DNA from: Piezodorus guildinii
Lineage: Eukaryota > Arthropoda > Insecta > Hemiptera > Pentatomidae
Assembly (NCBI GenBank): GCA_023052935.1
Contig: CM041292.1
Span: forward strand, 133,314,951 to 133,378,950
Length of the DNA: 64,000 nt
Reading direction: 5' to 3'
Under the pieces are notes generated by a model. The model was not told the DNA's origin and searched no databases. It saw only the letters and a list, made by a program, of their open reading frames with translations. The first letter of the stretch is position 1. Each line of letters begins with the position of its first letter. The position numbers were made by a program, and so were the translations under genes. Shown one piece after another: positions 1 through 9,843 of the stretch.

Positions 1-995
1 TCAGTTTTAAGCCCCTTAAAAGACAAATTAAAAACTCCTTAGTCTAAGCCATCTGGTGTATGCTACTTTAAGTCAATAATTGCAAAACTCTCAACTTTAC
101 TTCAATCTCATTACGTCGACTTTAGTAAGTCTTAAATAAATCGGTAAGCAAGCAGAGTACTTCGAATTTAACGAAAAAAATAATGTTTTACAATAAACCT
201 GTTTCGATATCATGATATCGAATACAAGTATCGGGTCTATCGTATAATTCGTAATTTCACAGAAATTAGAAGTTTTTGATTAAAGATCAAACATTTTAAT
301 CAGGAAATAACATTGAAATGCTGCTGAAACGTAAAAAGAATTATACATAATAGTAGAATAGTTTGAAAAAATGCTAGCATATGTTAGCAACGAAAACAAA
401 TGAACTTTTAGAAAACAACTGACATCTGTCAATTAACAGAAAACTCATTACAGAGCTGCTTTGCTATCTATCTCATTCTAGTTTGTTTCAAGGGTTTAAA
501 TTTAAACTTTCAACACTACATAAATAAAATCTAAAAATTGGAAAATGACTTCTTATATTTATTCTTAGTTCATTCAGCAATTATTCATTAATGCACTTAT
601 ATCTTCGTCTTAGTTTGATTTTCAGCCACTCCTACATTTACATGTAATCATGTTTTCTTATGAACATAATGCATAAAACTCATAACTAATACAGCATCTA
701 AATGAATTAAAAATCGCGAAACAAATTATATAAGTACTGTACAATAAAGTAGGCATTACAATATTATATTGAACTTCTTGGGGAAAATAAAATTAATTCC
801 AGAATCTAACTTTAACAGCATCGGGACAAATTAATAAATATAGGTTTCAGTTTTATTACATTAAATATAAGTCATATTAAGAATTATTAGTTCGATAGAA
901 AAAAATAAACAAAATCTTTGTAATTCGAACATCATAGTAGTAAAAACTGTAGGTATTAATTTATAAAAATTTTATTTATAAAATATATCAGAAAA
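1..995. other. AT-rich non-coding stretch, nothing recognised
   Basis: No open reading frame of note and no repeat that I could match elsewhere in the window. Confidence 0.5.
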
Positions 996-1008
996 AAAAA
1001 CCTACTTT

Positions 1009-1287
1009 ATATAAGGTGTAGATTCTTTTAGGTGAAGGTCAAATTTTTATAAATAAAATTGAGGCTGATGTCTACTTCACCACTATTTTATTGAAAAAAT
1101 TCGAACTACGTTTCGGTTACAATGCCTAATCTAATTTAGACATGTGGTTTCGACTGGTAAGCAGCTACTCACACTAAATCTAAGTTGTTCCACTGCACCT
1201 GAAGATGGCATTGTAGCCGAAACGTAGTGCGAATTTTTTTCAATAAAATAGTGGTTTAAGTAGACATCAGCCTCCAATTTTATTCAT
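1009..1287 (+). mobile_element. Mini Penelope-like element with inverted ends (copy 1)
   Basis: A 279-bp insertion flanked by a 13-bp direct duplication, aaaaacctacttt, at 996-1008 and 1288-1300. About 80 bp at 1044-1124 recur in inverted orientation at 1209-1290, so the unit can fold back. The right half carries a hammerhead-like motif. The left half keeps only the GAAAC half of that motif. There is no coding capacity. The architecture (inverted pseudo-LTR-like ends plus a hammerhead) is that of Penelope-like elements, so I infer a non-autonomous PLE derivative. It belongs to the same subfamily as the copy at 5862-6143, sharing the 'ggaggctga...cctcaccactatttta' type of end. Confidence 0.7.
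1195..1230 (+). ncRNA. Hammerhead ribozyme motif, type I (PLE-associated)
   Basis: Stem I is GCAC (1195-1198) with GTGC (1227-1230). The core CTGAAGA is at 1199-1205, followed by one unpaired T. Stem II is GGC-loop-GCC (1207-1218), then GAAACGTA (1219-1226). The predicted cleavage site follows the UA at 1225-1226. ACGT is self-complementary, so helix III would be formed between two copies, as known for PLE hammerheads. All core positions fit the consensus except the extra T before stem II. Confidence 0.65.
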
Positions 1288-1300
1288 AAAAACCTACTTT

Positions 1301-2839
1301 GTTACCCAAAAATGACATAATTGCTGGTACTTTGTTTAATATACGAATATAACTGATGTTTTCACTTTTTGTTTTATTAATACTACGTTATGTTTTTAGG
1401 TCTTCTATCATTATATACCTCTATCATTATAGACCTATTTCCGCTTACTTACTTTATATCGATATTATATATTTAGTATTCTTGCTATTACTAATCCGAT
1501 TAAAATAATTTTGTTTTCAGTTTATAGAGAATTTGATCATTTTTCAGATCAATACCTATATTGTTCTAGTAGACGTATAGTTTTTAAATATTGGAGAAAC
1601 AAATGTTTGAATAGCCATTAGAAACATTTTTTTACAATAACTTAAAAATTTCAACTTCACAACAGGAGTGATTTTTGAGATACTACCTTTAAGATAGATA
1701 ACTACCTCAAGCATTGAGTGGTATGTTGCTTTTATTAATATATATTAAGCGTTAACAAAATACAATTTGAAAAGTAGAAAATTAATATATTTTTTTATTC
1801 CTTAACTGTGTGTTTACTCCAAGACATCTGAGGCGTATTCTTAAGAAGATGTGAGTTGGAAATCCAAAGATTAATGAAATGTACATTAGTTACAACAAAA
1901 AAAAAAATTAACATTCAATTCACTAAGACCCTCAAAGGTTATAAAGATGAAATATTGAAATATTAAGGAAAAGTATATAAATGATGTCATCAATAATCCT
2001 GCTTTTAGGATGGAATAAAATGGGCTCATAAAGCTTGGGATAAATGCTTACTGGAACTTGGTAATACCGTAAAGAGGAAAAGTATATAAGGCTGTATATC
2101 TAAGCTTTATTTGGTAGATTGTATCTAATGGCTCACATCGTTTCGGAGAAACAAGAAATCATTAGCCGTTTATCTATAAAACTTAACATAATGTAATATT
2201 TGTAATAATAATTCACTCAACAAAAATTCGATAATACCATCAAATATATAATATTTTAAGTTAGTGTAATCAATACTTAATAATATACTTTATATTATAC
2301 TCCGCACGGCAGCAATTTAAATGGGGGTGTCATTTATGTCTAAAAAATCACTATCTGACCGACTTAGAGTTTATCGCTTTGGGAATTTTATTTTATCGTA
2401 AGAGAAAGCGCCCTAAATGATAGGAAAAACCAAATAAAAATCCGTCTTGTGGTTTTAAAAGAGTTTAGAAGAAACCAAAATCACATTATCATTTTATATA
2501 TATATATAATATACCAATAGATATAAAGAGTTCTTAAGTTCACGGGCTTACAACAACTTTATATGAAGTCGTACGATTTCTTTTATATCAATTATGATTA
2601 TATTAATCGGAACAATCTCTTCTAATTTGTTTATATATATTTATTTATCATAACATGTCAAAGATGATTATTATATTACGTTTCGAGGTACATTATGCCT
2701 CATCTTCAGATTTTCAAATATTATCTAAAATATAATTGAATAAATATTATAAGCAATTATATATACATTAAGAACACATTATCAATAAATTAGAATCAAT
2801 TTATCATCTAAACTATTTACATTCTGTTTATTATTATAA
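1301..2839. other. Non-coding stretch with decayed dispersed repeats
   Basis: No gene. The segment 1655-1745 resembles 6590-6680 and 33985-34060 (shared 'cttcacaac...gtaattttt gagatac' type sequence). The segment 2395-2500 resembles 4240-4345 (shared 'cgccctaaatga', 'aaatccgtcttg', 'agaaaccaaaatc'). These are old members of families I cannot name. Confidence 0.4.
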
Positions 2840-2916
2840 CTAGCTGTTGCGCGCATCTTCGTCTGCGTCAATTTCAGTTATTATGAAAGCTATTAAGACG
2901 TTTTTAAAAGATTATA

Positions 2917-3485
2917 TTGGGTTGTCCGAAAACTTCGTAGAGAAATGTGGACAATAATTAAAATTGAATAGCTTAAAATTTATTTATTTAATCTACAAAA
3001 TAGTTACCACCGTCAGCGATTACTCTATCTCAACGCCTTGAAAGTTCCATTATCCCTTTTTTCCCAAAATCACTGTCCTTCCTCCTTGAGAACAATAAAA
3101 GGTTCGTTATGACGTCCCCGGGGCTGGTCTTCCAAACTGAAATCTTCTGATCTAAACCGCGAAAACCACTTATGAACCGTGCTATCAGCAATTGAATCGT
3201 TGCCCTACTCGGAACGAATCATTCTTGCAGTTTGGGCTACGTTTTTCCCTCTTTTAAAAAAGAACAGCATATTATTTCGAAAATGAACTGAATCGTCACT
3301 CGTGTTGGATTGCAATAAACTACTCTACTGATCCTTCATAAAGACGAATTCAGTGTGTAAATATAGTTAATTCCATGAGGATTAAAGGCATATAAATAAA
3401 CATTAGCCTCGTGATTCATTTTAGTAGAAAAAACAGAAGGTAAATTTTATTTTAAAAACCTCTACCAACTTTTCGGACGACCCAA
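2917..3485 (-). mobile_element. Internally deleted mariner transposon
   Basis: Terminal inverted repeats begin ttgggttgtccgaaaa at 2917 and end ttttcggacgacccaa at 3485, each bordered by TA (2915-2916 and 3486-3487), the mariner target duplication. Length is 569 bp against about 1.3 kb for a complete mariner. The interior retains both ends of a transposase frame but lacks the catalytic middle, so this copy is non-autonomous. It lies inside the Helitron at 2840-3932 and is therefore the younger insertion. Confidence 0.85.
2990..3300 (-). pseudogene. Mariner transposase remnant (N- and C-terminal pieces)
   Basis: Minus-strand translation from about 3270 gives MLFFFKRGKNVAQTARMIRS. In another frame follow TVHKWFSRFRSEDFSLEDQP and, near 2990-3020, DRVIADGGNYFV. 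These correspond to the helix-turn-helix N-terminal domain of mariner transposases ('WF.RFRSGDF.LED.PR') and the extreme C-terminus ('RW.RVI..GGNYF.D'). The DD34D catalytic core between them is missing. In-frame stops and frame changes also break the remnant, so no active enzyme is made. Recognition rests on motif order; the exact mariner subfamily is not determined. Confidence 0.75.
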
Positions 3486-3932
3486 TATTTTAAAGCATTT
3501 CTGCTTAAATAATATTTTTGGTTTTATTTTCTTGTGGCAGAAGAACATACTGATTTTCTCCGCGACCCGATCTTGACGAAAATCGATTCCTACGTGTTTA
3601 AATGCTTGCCCATGTGATTTATTAATTGTTATGGCAAAAGATAAATTAACGGGAAATTGAATTATTTTAAAATTAAAAGGTAAATCGTTTGGAATCGTTG
3701 GGATTTGAGGTCAATTTTCCCTATTTTTTCTCATATTTTCCACTGATTCTTCGGTCCTATTGGTCGCAGCGTGATGTTATATAGCCTATAGCCTTCCTCG
3801 ATAAATGGAGTATCCAACACAAAAAGAATTTTTCAATTTGAACCAGTAGTTTCTGAGATTAGCGCGTTCAAACAAACAAACAAACATACAAACAAACAAA
3901 CAAACTCTCCAGCTTTATAATATTAGTATAGA

Positions 3933-4585
3933 TTCTACTTACATTAATTTCCATATTGTACATCAATATAGGTCAATTATTATTATATATTCTTCATATC
4001 AAGCTCAGAGATATGAATAATCATTCTGTTAAATTCTATATTTTCATTATCACATATTCATTGTTTCAACCTTTTGTTGCTGTGCACTTGCAACTATCAT
4101 TTATACTAAAATAGCACTTTTCAACGCCTTTATTACTACTTATATTTCAGGGGTAATATTTTGATGTGTTGGTTACAGGCAATTTATTTCCCCCGTTTAA
4201 AGAAACGTCAAATTGCAAGGTATTTTACTTATAAACCTTCAGGAAAGAACGCCCTAAATGAAGGTGAAAACCGTATCGAAATCCGTCTTGCAGTTTAGAA
4301 GGAGTTAGAGGAAACCAAAATCTTGTTATCACTTTGTATGTATAGAGATGGACTAAATATCCAATCCCCAAATAATTGTCTTGAAAAAAGAAGTTCAATG
4401 CCAGTTCTTATAGTATGGAATGAAATATATAAAAAAACATAAATTTTGTGAATGTAATAAATATTGAAGGATTGGACTATATATAAAGTTGTAATAAAAA
4501 CTTTTAATTCAAATATGAAACATTTTTAACGTCAATAACTATTTGGTTAAGATAATGAAATTTACTACTGTATAATATATACAAT
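3933..4585. other. Non-coding stretch with one dispersed repeat
   Basis: No gene. The segment 4240-4345 is the partner of the repeat at 2395-2500. The rest is AT-rich sequence I cannot assign. Confidence 0.4.
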
Positions 4586-4834
4586 TAGCTCCTATGCCAA
4601 AGGTCACGGGTTCAAATCCGCAGGTGGTCCTAGAATTTTTAATGGGAGTAAAAAATCCTTAGTTATGCCGTCCTTCGGAGGGGACGTTAAAAGGTGGTCC
4701 AGAGCCTGTGCTATGTCAGGTACTCGTTACAGATCCCTATCCTAATAAAACCTGGATAGGCAAAATTTAGGACTCCTACTGTAGCATCGTCCGATTAGCC
4801 TTAGTAGCATAAAGTGACGTTAAATAAATAAAAA
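4586..4834 (+). mobile_element. SINE family A, 5'-shortened copy
   Basis: A tRNA-like head carries a B-box-like ggtcacgggttcaaatcc. The body shows the recurring 'ttcggaggggacgttaaaaggtggtcc' type motif, and the tail ends 'agcataaagtgacgttaaataaa'. Seven related copies occur in the window (others at 8827-9016 plus 12817-12905, 33588-33815, 38582-38872, 47068-47190, 48715-48950, 63468-63713). They give a consistent body and tail, which is the evidence for a SINE family. The start of the tRNA-like head is missing here. Confidence 0.7.
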
Positions 4835-5861
4835 TATATACAATTAATAAATGTGAATAGAATATAAAAAAAAAAAGGCATGATACACATGAAGAGACAT
4901 TATCCATTTGTAGCACTCTAGATTGGACACTTTTATTTACATATCCGTCTAATGGGACATTTTCTCTTATACGCCTACCCGAATCATCAGAAATTCTCAA
5001 AGGCTTGTTGGCGTGTAAGAGGGTTTGTTGAATTAGAAGTGATGAGTGTAATTAATACGCTTCTAATTAAGCTCTAAAGTTTCAACAATGCTTTATTAAA
5101 AGCCAAAAGCTGCTTTCACCAAGTTAAAACAACTCGTAGAAAAAATAGAATCTGTACCAAAAAAATGACCAATGAGAATGAATATATTGATTATGAACGT
5201 CAAATTTAAAGTAGTTAATCAATCGAAATGAAAGTTCTTGTAAAAATAATGAATTGGAAGGAGGAAGGAAATAAAGGGGAGTTGCTCATGTCTCCCCTTT
5301 CCGGGCAGTTAATCTAGAAGCTCCTTGTCCAAACTTTTTTTTCCAGGCTGGAGATAATTCCATTAGGGCCGGCCACTGGACACAATGAGGGACTCCTGCC
5401 ACAGTAGAAGAAAATCCACCGTAACGGGAACTTAAGCTCCAGGTGCTCCGTTGGGATAATTAAAAGAAGACCCTAAGCCTTACGGTCCGTCTCCCTCTGA
5501 CCTATTCTTAATGTCATGGTCAGCTACTGCTCTTTGAAATGGCCCTCGTCCAGAAAATTATGAAAATGTTCATAATCAAAAAATCTTTCAATTATTTTTT
5601 ATTAAATTAAGGTAACACCACATAGTCAAACGTTATTTGTATAAATAAAGAACATTCTTTACTTCAGTTTCATTAAACTATATACATTATTCTTTATTTC
5701 CACACTGAAACCAGGCGACTATTAGCTGCATGACTCCCAACGTATAGTTTACAGGTATTTATTTTGTTGCCAATTTCGAATATTTCATTTTTTTAATTAG
5801 AACATTATTTTTAATCATGTATATAACAAATTAAATAAATAAAATTATTTAAAAATAAAAC
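4835..5861. other. Non-coding stretch with a GC-richer block
   Basis: No gene is recognised. 5270-5560 is clearly less AT-rich than its surroundings (for example 'ccattagggccggccactgg') but has no sustained ORF and no match I can name. A short ORF over 4776-5000 overlaps the SINE and is not a gene. Confidence 0.4.
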
Positions 5862-6143
5862 ATTGGAGGCTGATAATTAACCTCACCACTATTTTATTTA
5901 ATTATGACGCACTACGTTTCGGCTATAATGCCATCTTCTGGTGCAAAGAACAATTTTTATCTTAAGGTGAGTGGGTACTTACACCCAGAACTTCATGTCT
6001 CAGTTAGATTCACATCCAATTCAGACTTGAGGCTTTAGTTCTTCTTTTAACTATTTTTCAGAACAACCAGTGATGTTATCATTGAATGATCTTAATTTTA
6101 TTCTTTGAAGTATACAAAGGCAGGTCAGAAGAAGTAGCCTCAA
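5862..6143 (-). mobile_element. Mini Penelope-like element (copy 2, decayed)
   Basis: The left end 'ggaggctgataattaacct' and the following 'caccactattttatt' match the end of the copy at 1009-1287. The right end 'agtagcctcaact' is a weak inverted counterpart. A minus-strand hammerhead-like motif with a mutated core lies at 5909-5944. I could not find a convincing target duplication, so the boundaries are approximate. No coding capacity. Confidence 0.55.
5909..5944 (-). ncRNA. Hammerhead ribozyme motif, probably inactive
   Basis: On the minus strand, stem I GCAC/GTGC, stem II GGC-loop-GCC and GAAACGTA are intact. The core reads CAGAAGA instead of CTGANGA. The invariant U4 is therefore A, which is expected to abolish cleavage. 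Confidence 0.55.
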
Positions 6144-7435
6144 CTATAATTTTCTATACCAAAGTTTAAAAATATCATCATTTTATATGATCATAACTCA
6201 TATGCAACATAAATGTGTATTTTCCCCACTTGTGGGTGAATTGTTCCACATAAAAACCAACTGATTTTTTAAATTTAGAAATATTTTTTAAAAACATTTT
6301 GATAAATTAATAACTCAACGTATTTCCAGGGTAGCCTAAACCAAAAACAATGTCTAATTTTTTTAAATATATTTTAACAAAGTTAACAAATGTCAGATTA
6401 AGACGATTTTGCTAACATGTGGTCAGGAATTTATCTTTAAATAAGTACATATAATTTTTCAGAAAAGGTATAGTCTTTGAGTTATTCGAAAGCCAATTAT
6501 GTAATACGTTCTAGATTATTTTCTTATACTACATAGTAGAGGATTTTTTTATCTTACTGCACATACGGTAAGGGAAACAACCAAGAAAAATTTCAGCTTC
6601 ACAGCCATAGTAATTTTTGAGATACTGCGATGAACAGAGATTAGGTGAAATCACACTTTTATTGATAATTATAGATAATTATTGATATGCAATTTTTTAA
6701 ATTTTATCTAGCAATATAAATTTCCTGTATTCATAGTTCTCAACACTTTCTAGTTGTTCAAAATTATATAAAAAAAAAAAAAAGGAAAAAGAGCTGAAAA
6801 GGTAATTTAGAGTACTATCTACATAGTTGCCATGCCCTCTATTACCATTCTATAACTAGCTATTATCCTCAATTTCTAAAATGGCAGTGGCCCCGAGACC
6901 TTTTGTGAATACTGCAGACCTTAGGCAAACTTCTTCACTTAAGTTAGGTATCATTGGCAACCACAAAAAGGGACTTTTCAAAATAATTTCCCCCCCTCCC
7001 CCTCCAAAAAAAAGTATATACTGATAAATGTTTAGAATAAACATCAGGTGTAAAATTTAATCCAATATTCGTGTGACTTTGTCGATTCGTAAAGTTTCTT
7101 TATATACTTTTTAAATTTAGTTATTCACCTCTAAGCAATGTACTGAAAATCACGATAACGTTTTTGCATTATTTATTCATCTCGTAACAGTTAAAGGGGC
7201 CATGTACAACAGATTAGATGCGCATATATGTAGTAGTTCTTTTCTAAACATTAACCTACGTAATATTTTTATCACAAATGTTTTATTTTTTTAACTAAAA
7301 CAATACTACAAAACATTAAAAAGATATTTACTAAAAAGATTATTTATTTTCTGAATTATGGGGTTCCTTTTTACTCTTCTTTTTATTTACTCTTTAACTA
7401 TATTTATTTTCATAACTAGGTACGAAATAGCATTG

Positions 7436-7487
<52 letters not shown>

Positions 7488-8245
7488 GATACATTGGAAT
7501 GACGCATGTACTTTTTATATCTTTCGTTTAAAAAATCAGAGCTATCAGGTTTAATTCTGAAGAGCGTAATTGGATGCACTAGACAGATAACGTAAAGCAT
7601 TGTTAAAATAACATTGCTTTCCAGCTCTGCAGACTTTTTTTTACAAACACTGCACAACTGATTGGAATTTTAATCCGATTGGCTTATCAGTATTTTTCCG
7701 AATAAACAACCAGTTAACCTACATGTGTAATTGAAGGATGCCGTGCAATATCTATAGAGATTATCAGATTAAAGTTCAACGGTATTCGTGAGCTATAACG
7801 AGGAGCTAGGAGAGGTTGGCTAGGATTGATAAAGTTACTAACTGCTCCTGTCCCTCCTGATTAACCATAAATACAATTACAGCTAGCTCCTCCGAGTTGG
7901 CTAACTGGTTCCCGACTTGACAAACGTTAGTAATTAATGTTAAACCGGCACGTCTTGGACCCTCTTCTTCCCAGCTGGACCTAACCTATATTAGTTATGG
8001 CTCTGATGAATAGAATCTATCACTTGAAGATAACTGAGGAGTAACACAGAGAAATGCTATCAAATAAATTATCAACAAAAATTATAAATAAAATGAAAAA
8101 TAAATTGGTGGGCGTATTACATGACATTTACTTACTAGTTGACTACTGGCTAATACAATTTATTTTACACACAACTATTATCATTAGGTCAAAAACAAAT
8201 AAACATTTCTTTTCTTTTTCAGTATTTTATCAATATCTCAAAAAA
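6144..8245. other. Non-coding stretch, decayed repeats and a GC-richer block
   Basis: No gene is recognised. 6360-6680 resembles 33840-34065 ('cagattaagac', 'cacagccatagtaattttt'). 7780-8020 is a GC-richer block without an ORF. Apparent ORFs at 6856-7044, 7394-7657 and 8054-8308 are random or run through homopolymers or the SINE. Confidence 0.4.
7439..7484. repeat. Poly(T) tract, 46 bp
   Basis: Uninterrupted T run. It could be the poly(A) tail of a minus-strand retroelement, but I see no recognisable element to its right. Confidence 0.9.
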
Positions 8246-8542
8246 GGGAGTGGCGTGGTCTGGTGGATAAGCGCTACTGTTCTCCGGGTCCCGGATTCAA
8301 ACCTCTAACATGGCAGAATTATTTATCCTGTCATTTTAGCCGTGGAATGAACCTGGTGTATGGAGACCCTCCTGAGACACACCCAGTTCAGTGGGTACCC
8401 GAAAATTGAGGAAAAACCTGATGTCTCAGCGCAATGTAGACCTTCTTCCGAGCCTACTGTCGTAAAACATTACGATTCTCTATAAGTACCGAACTCAACG
8501 ATCCCTTCATAAATTTTGGAAGTATAGGTTTTATTTTTTTTG
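8246..8542 (+). mobile_element. SINE family B, full-length but diverged
   Basis: The tRNA-like head has an A box (tggcgtggtctggtggataa) and a B-box-like ggattcaaacc. The body has 'tatggagaccctcctgagac', 'gtgggtacccgaaaatt' and 'ggaaaaacctg', and the end is T-rich. It aligns along its length with the well-preserved copy at 60089-60416, and with 31022-31318 (minus) and 40936-41135 (5'-truncated). Confidence 0.75.
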
Positions 8543-8572
8543 TATATATTTCTATAATATATAACGTATGGT

Positions 8573-8584
8573 ATATATATATAT

Positions 8585-8650
<66 letters not shown>
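8573..8650. repeat. (AT)n microsatellite
   Basis: About 78 bp of alternating A and T with one short interruption. Confidence 0.9.
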
Positions 8651-8653
<3 letters not shown>

Positions 8654-8826
8654 ACTATGTTTAACGCAAAAATTATCCTTTACAAATTAAAATTCCGTTA
8701 AGATTGCTCTTGAGTTATTCATTCATTCGTTATCTACAGAGATGTATAGGAATAAAAGAATACTTAGATATTCCAATATCAGTAAAAATTTTACACCTAT
8801 TACCACGTTTTTTTGTTTGTTTTTTT

Positions 8827-9016
8827 CATTTAACGTCACAGTTGCTAATCAGAAGAATCTACGCAGTGGGAGTTATAAATTTTGCCTACACCGGTGTACT
8901 TACAATGGGGATCTTTAACGAGTACCTAACAACGCACTGATTCGATATCACATTGTTACGTCACCTCCGAAGGACATCATGACCAAGGATAGTTTACTCC
9001 GTTTAATAAATCCTGG
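8827..9016 (-). mobile_element. SINE family A, 3' portion, split by the Jockey insertion
   Basis: 'catttaacgtcac', 'cagtgggagttataaatttt' and 'cctccgaaggacatcatgac' match the tail and body of family A on the minus strand. The copy continues at 12817-12905 after the LINE. The last 12 bp (9005-9016) are duplicated at 12817-12828. Confidence 0.75.
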
Positions 9017-9018
9017 AG

Positions 9019-9843
9019 AGAGCATTAAGGGTCGTAATCAGAAACCTACATTCCTCAACACCCGTTGAAGCTATCAAAGAAGAACTGACAGAATTAGGAT
9101 TCCAAGTGAGGCAAGTCACCAACGTTCTAAAAGATAAAAGTCCACTGCCTCTATTCTTCGTGGACTTGGAACCATCAGCAGGAGTCGAAAAAATCTATGA
9201 CCTCAGTAGACTGTACTATACCCGTGTAAAAGTTGAAAAACCTTACACAAAGAGGGAAATAGTTCAGTGTCATAACTGTCAGGCATATGGTCATACCAAA
9301 AGTTATTGCCATCACATACCACGCTGTGTGAAATGCGGTGAACAGCATAAAACAGAAGAATGTACAAGATCAAGATCTACACCCGCTGTATGTGCTCTGT
9401 GCCTCAAGGACCACCCGGCTAACTACAAGGGATGTGAAATCTACAAGAAACTCCGAACCAGATACCAAAAACCTCAGGATCCGAATGAAACAGCTGTACC
9501 AACCAGAAGCAGAAGAGAACCATCTAAACTTGTAAATTCTAACGTATCATTTGCCCACTTGCTTGGAGGTGGAAACCAGAATCATGAAGTCGAGGCACTG
9601 CCGGAACAACGTTTTCCTCAACTTTCTCAATCTATTGTACAACAATCTATCCCACAAAGTTTACCTAATCTTCAAAAAACTCCTCAACATCAAATTTCTC
9701 ATATCCCTCCACCATCAAACGTCACAGATCTTACCAGTCTAATGACATCGTTCATCTCCGAAATCAAATCTCTTGTTATGCCGCTTATATCACTCCTTAC
9801 AAATCTAGTATCGAATCTAATCCCTGCCTTGAAAAATCCTTAA
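9019..9843 (+). CDS. Jockey ORF1 (gag-like nucleic-acid-binding protein), 5'-truncated
   Basis: The frame is open from the 5' truncation point, although the first plausible in-frame start (a GTG) is only at 9106. It begins inside the PRE_C2HC-type domain: VVIRNLHSSTPVEAIKEEL, followed by the region ending in FFVDLEPSAGVEKIYDL. Then come zinc knuckles: CHNCQAYGHTKSYC, CVKCGEQHKTEEC and CALCLKDHPANYKGC. In Jockey-type elements this protein packages the element RNA and chaperones reverse transcription in the nucleus. The normal N-terminal part is missing, so the product would be incomplete even if translated. The C-terminal part is rich in P, Q and S. It ends TAA at 9841-9843, directly abutting the ATG of ORF2, which suggests coupled translation or reinitiation. 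Confidence 0.88.
   Translation, partial: RALRVVIRNLHSSTPVEAIKEELTELGFQVRQVTNVLKDKSPLPLFFVDLEPSAGVEKIYDLSRLYYTRVKVEKPYTKREIVQCHNCQAYGHTKSYCHHIPRCVKCGEQHKTEECTRSRSTPAVCALCLKDHPANYKGCEIYKKLRTRYQKPQDPNETAVPTRSRREPSKLVNSNVSFAHLLGGGNQNHEVEALPEQRFPQLSQSIVQQSIPQSLPNLQKTPQHQISHIPPPSNVTDLTSLMTSFISEIKSLVMPLISLLTNLVSNLIPALKNP

Larger units (their letters stand above)
2840..3932 (-). mobile_element. Non-autonomous Helitron (insect Lep1-like), interrupted by mariner
   Basis: On the minus strand the element begins TCTATACTAATATTATAAAG (3932 downward). It continues with the AAC/GTTT-rich stretch and ends in CTAG at 2840-2843, flanked by A and T as Helitron insertions are (A|TC...CTAG|T). These termini match short non-autonomous Helitrons known from Lepidoptera and other insects. 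Without the 569-bp mariner and its duplicated TA, the unit would be about 522 bp. A second, 5'-shortened copy at 34819-35248 is colinear across the mariner insertion point. It has no coding capacity, so it must have been moved by an enzyme encoded elsewhere. Confidence 0.75.

Noticed and set aside
7394..7657. 87-codon minus ORF with a long lysine run
   Set aside because: It merely reads through the poly(T) tract; there are no other coding features.
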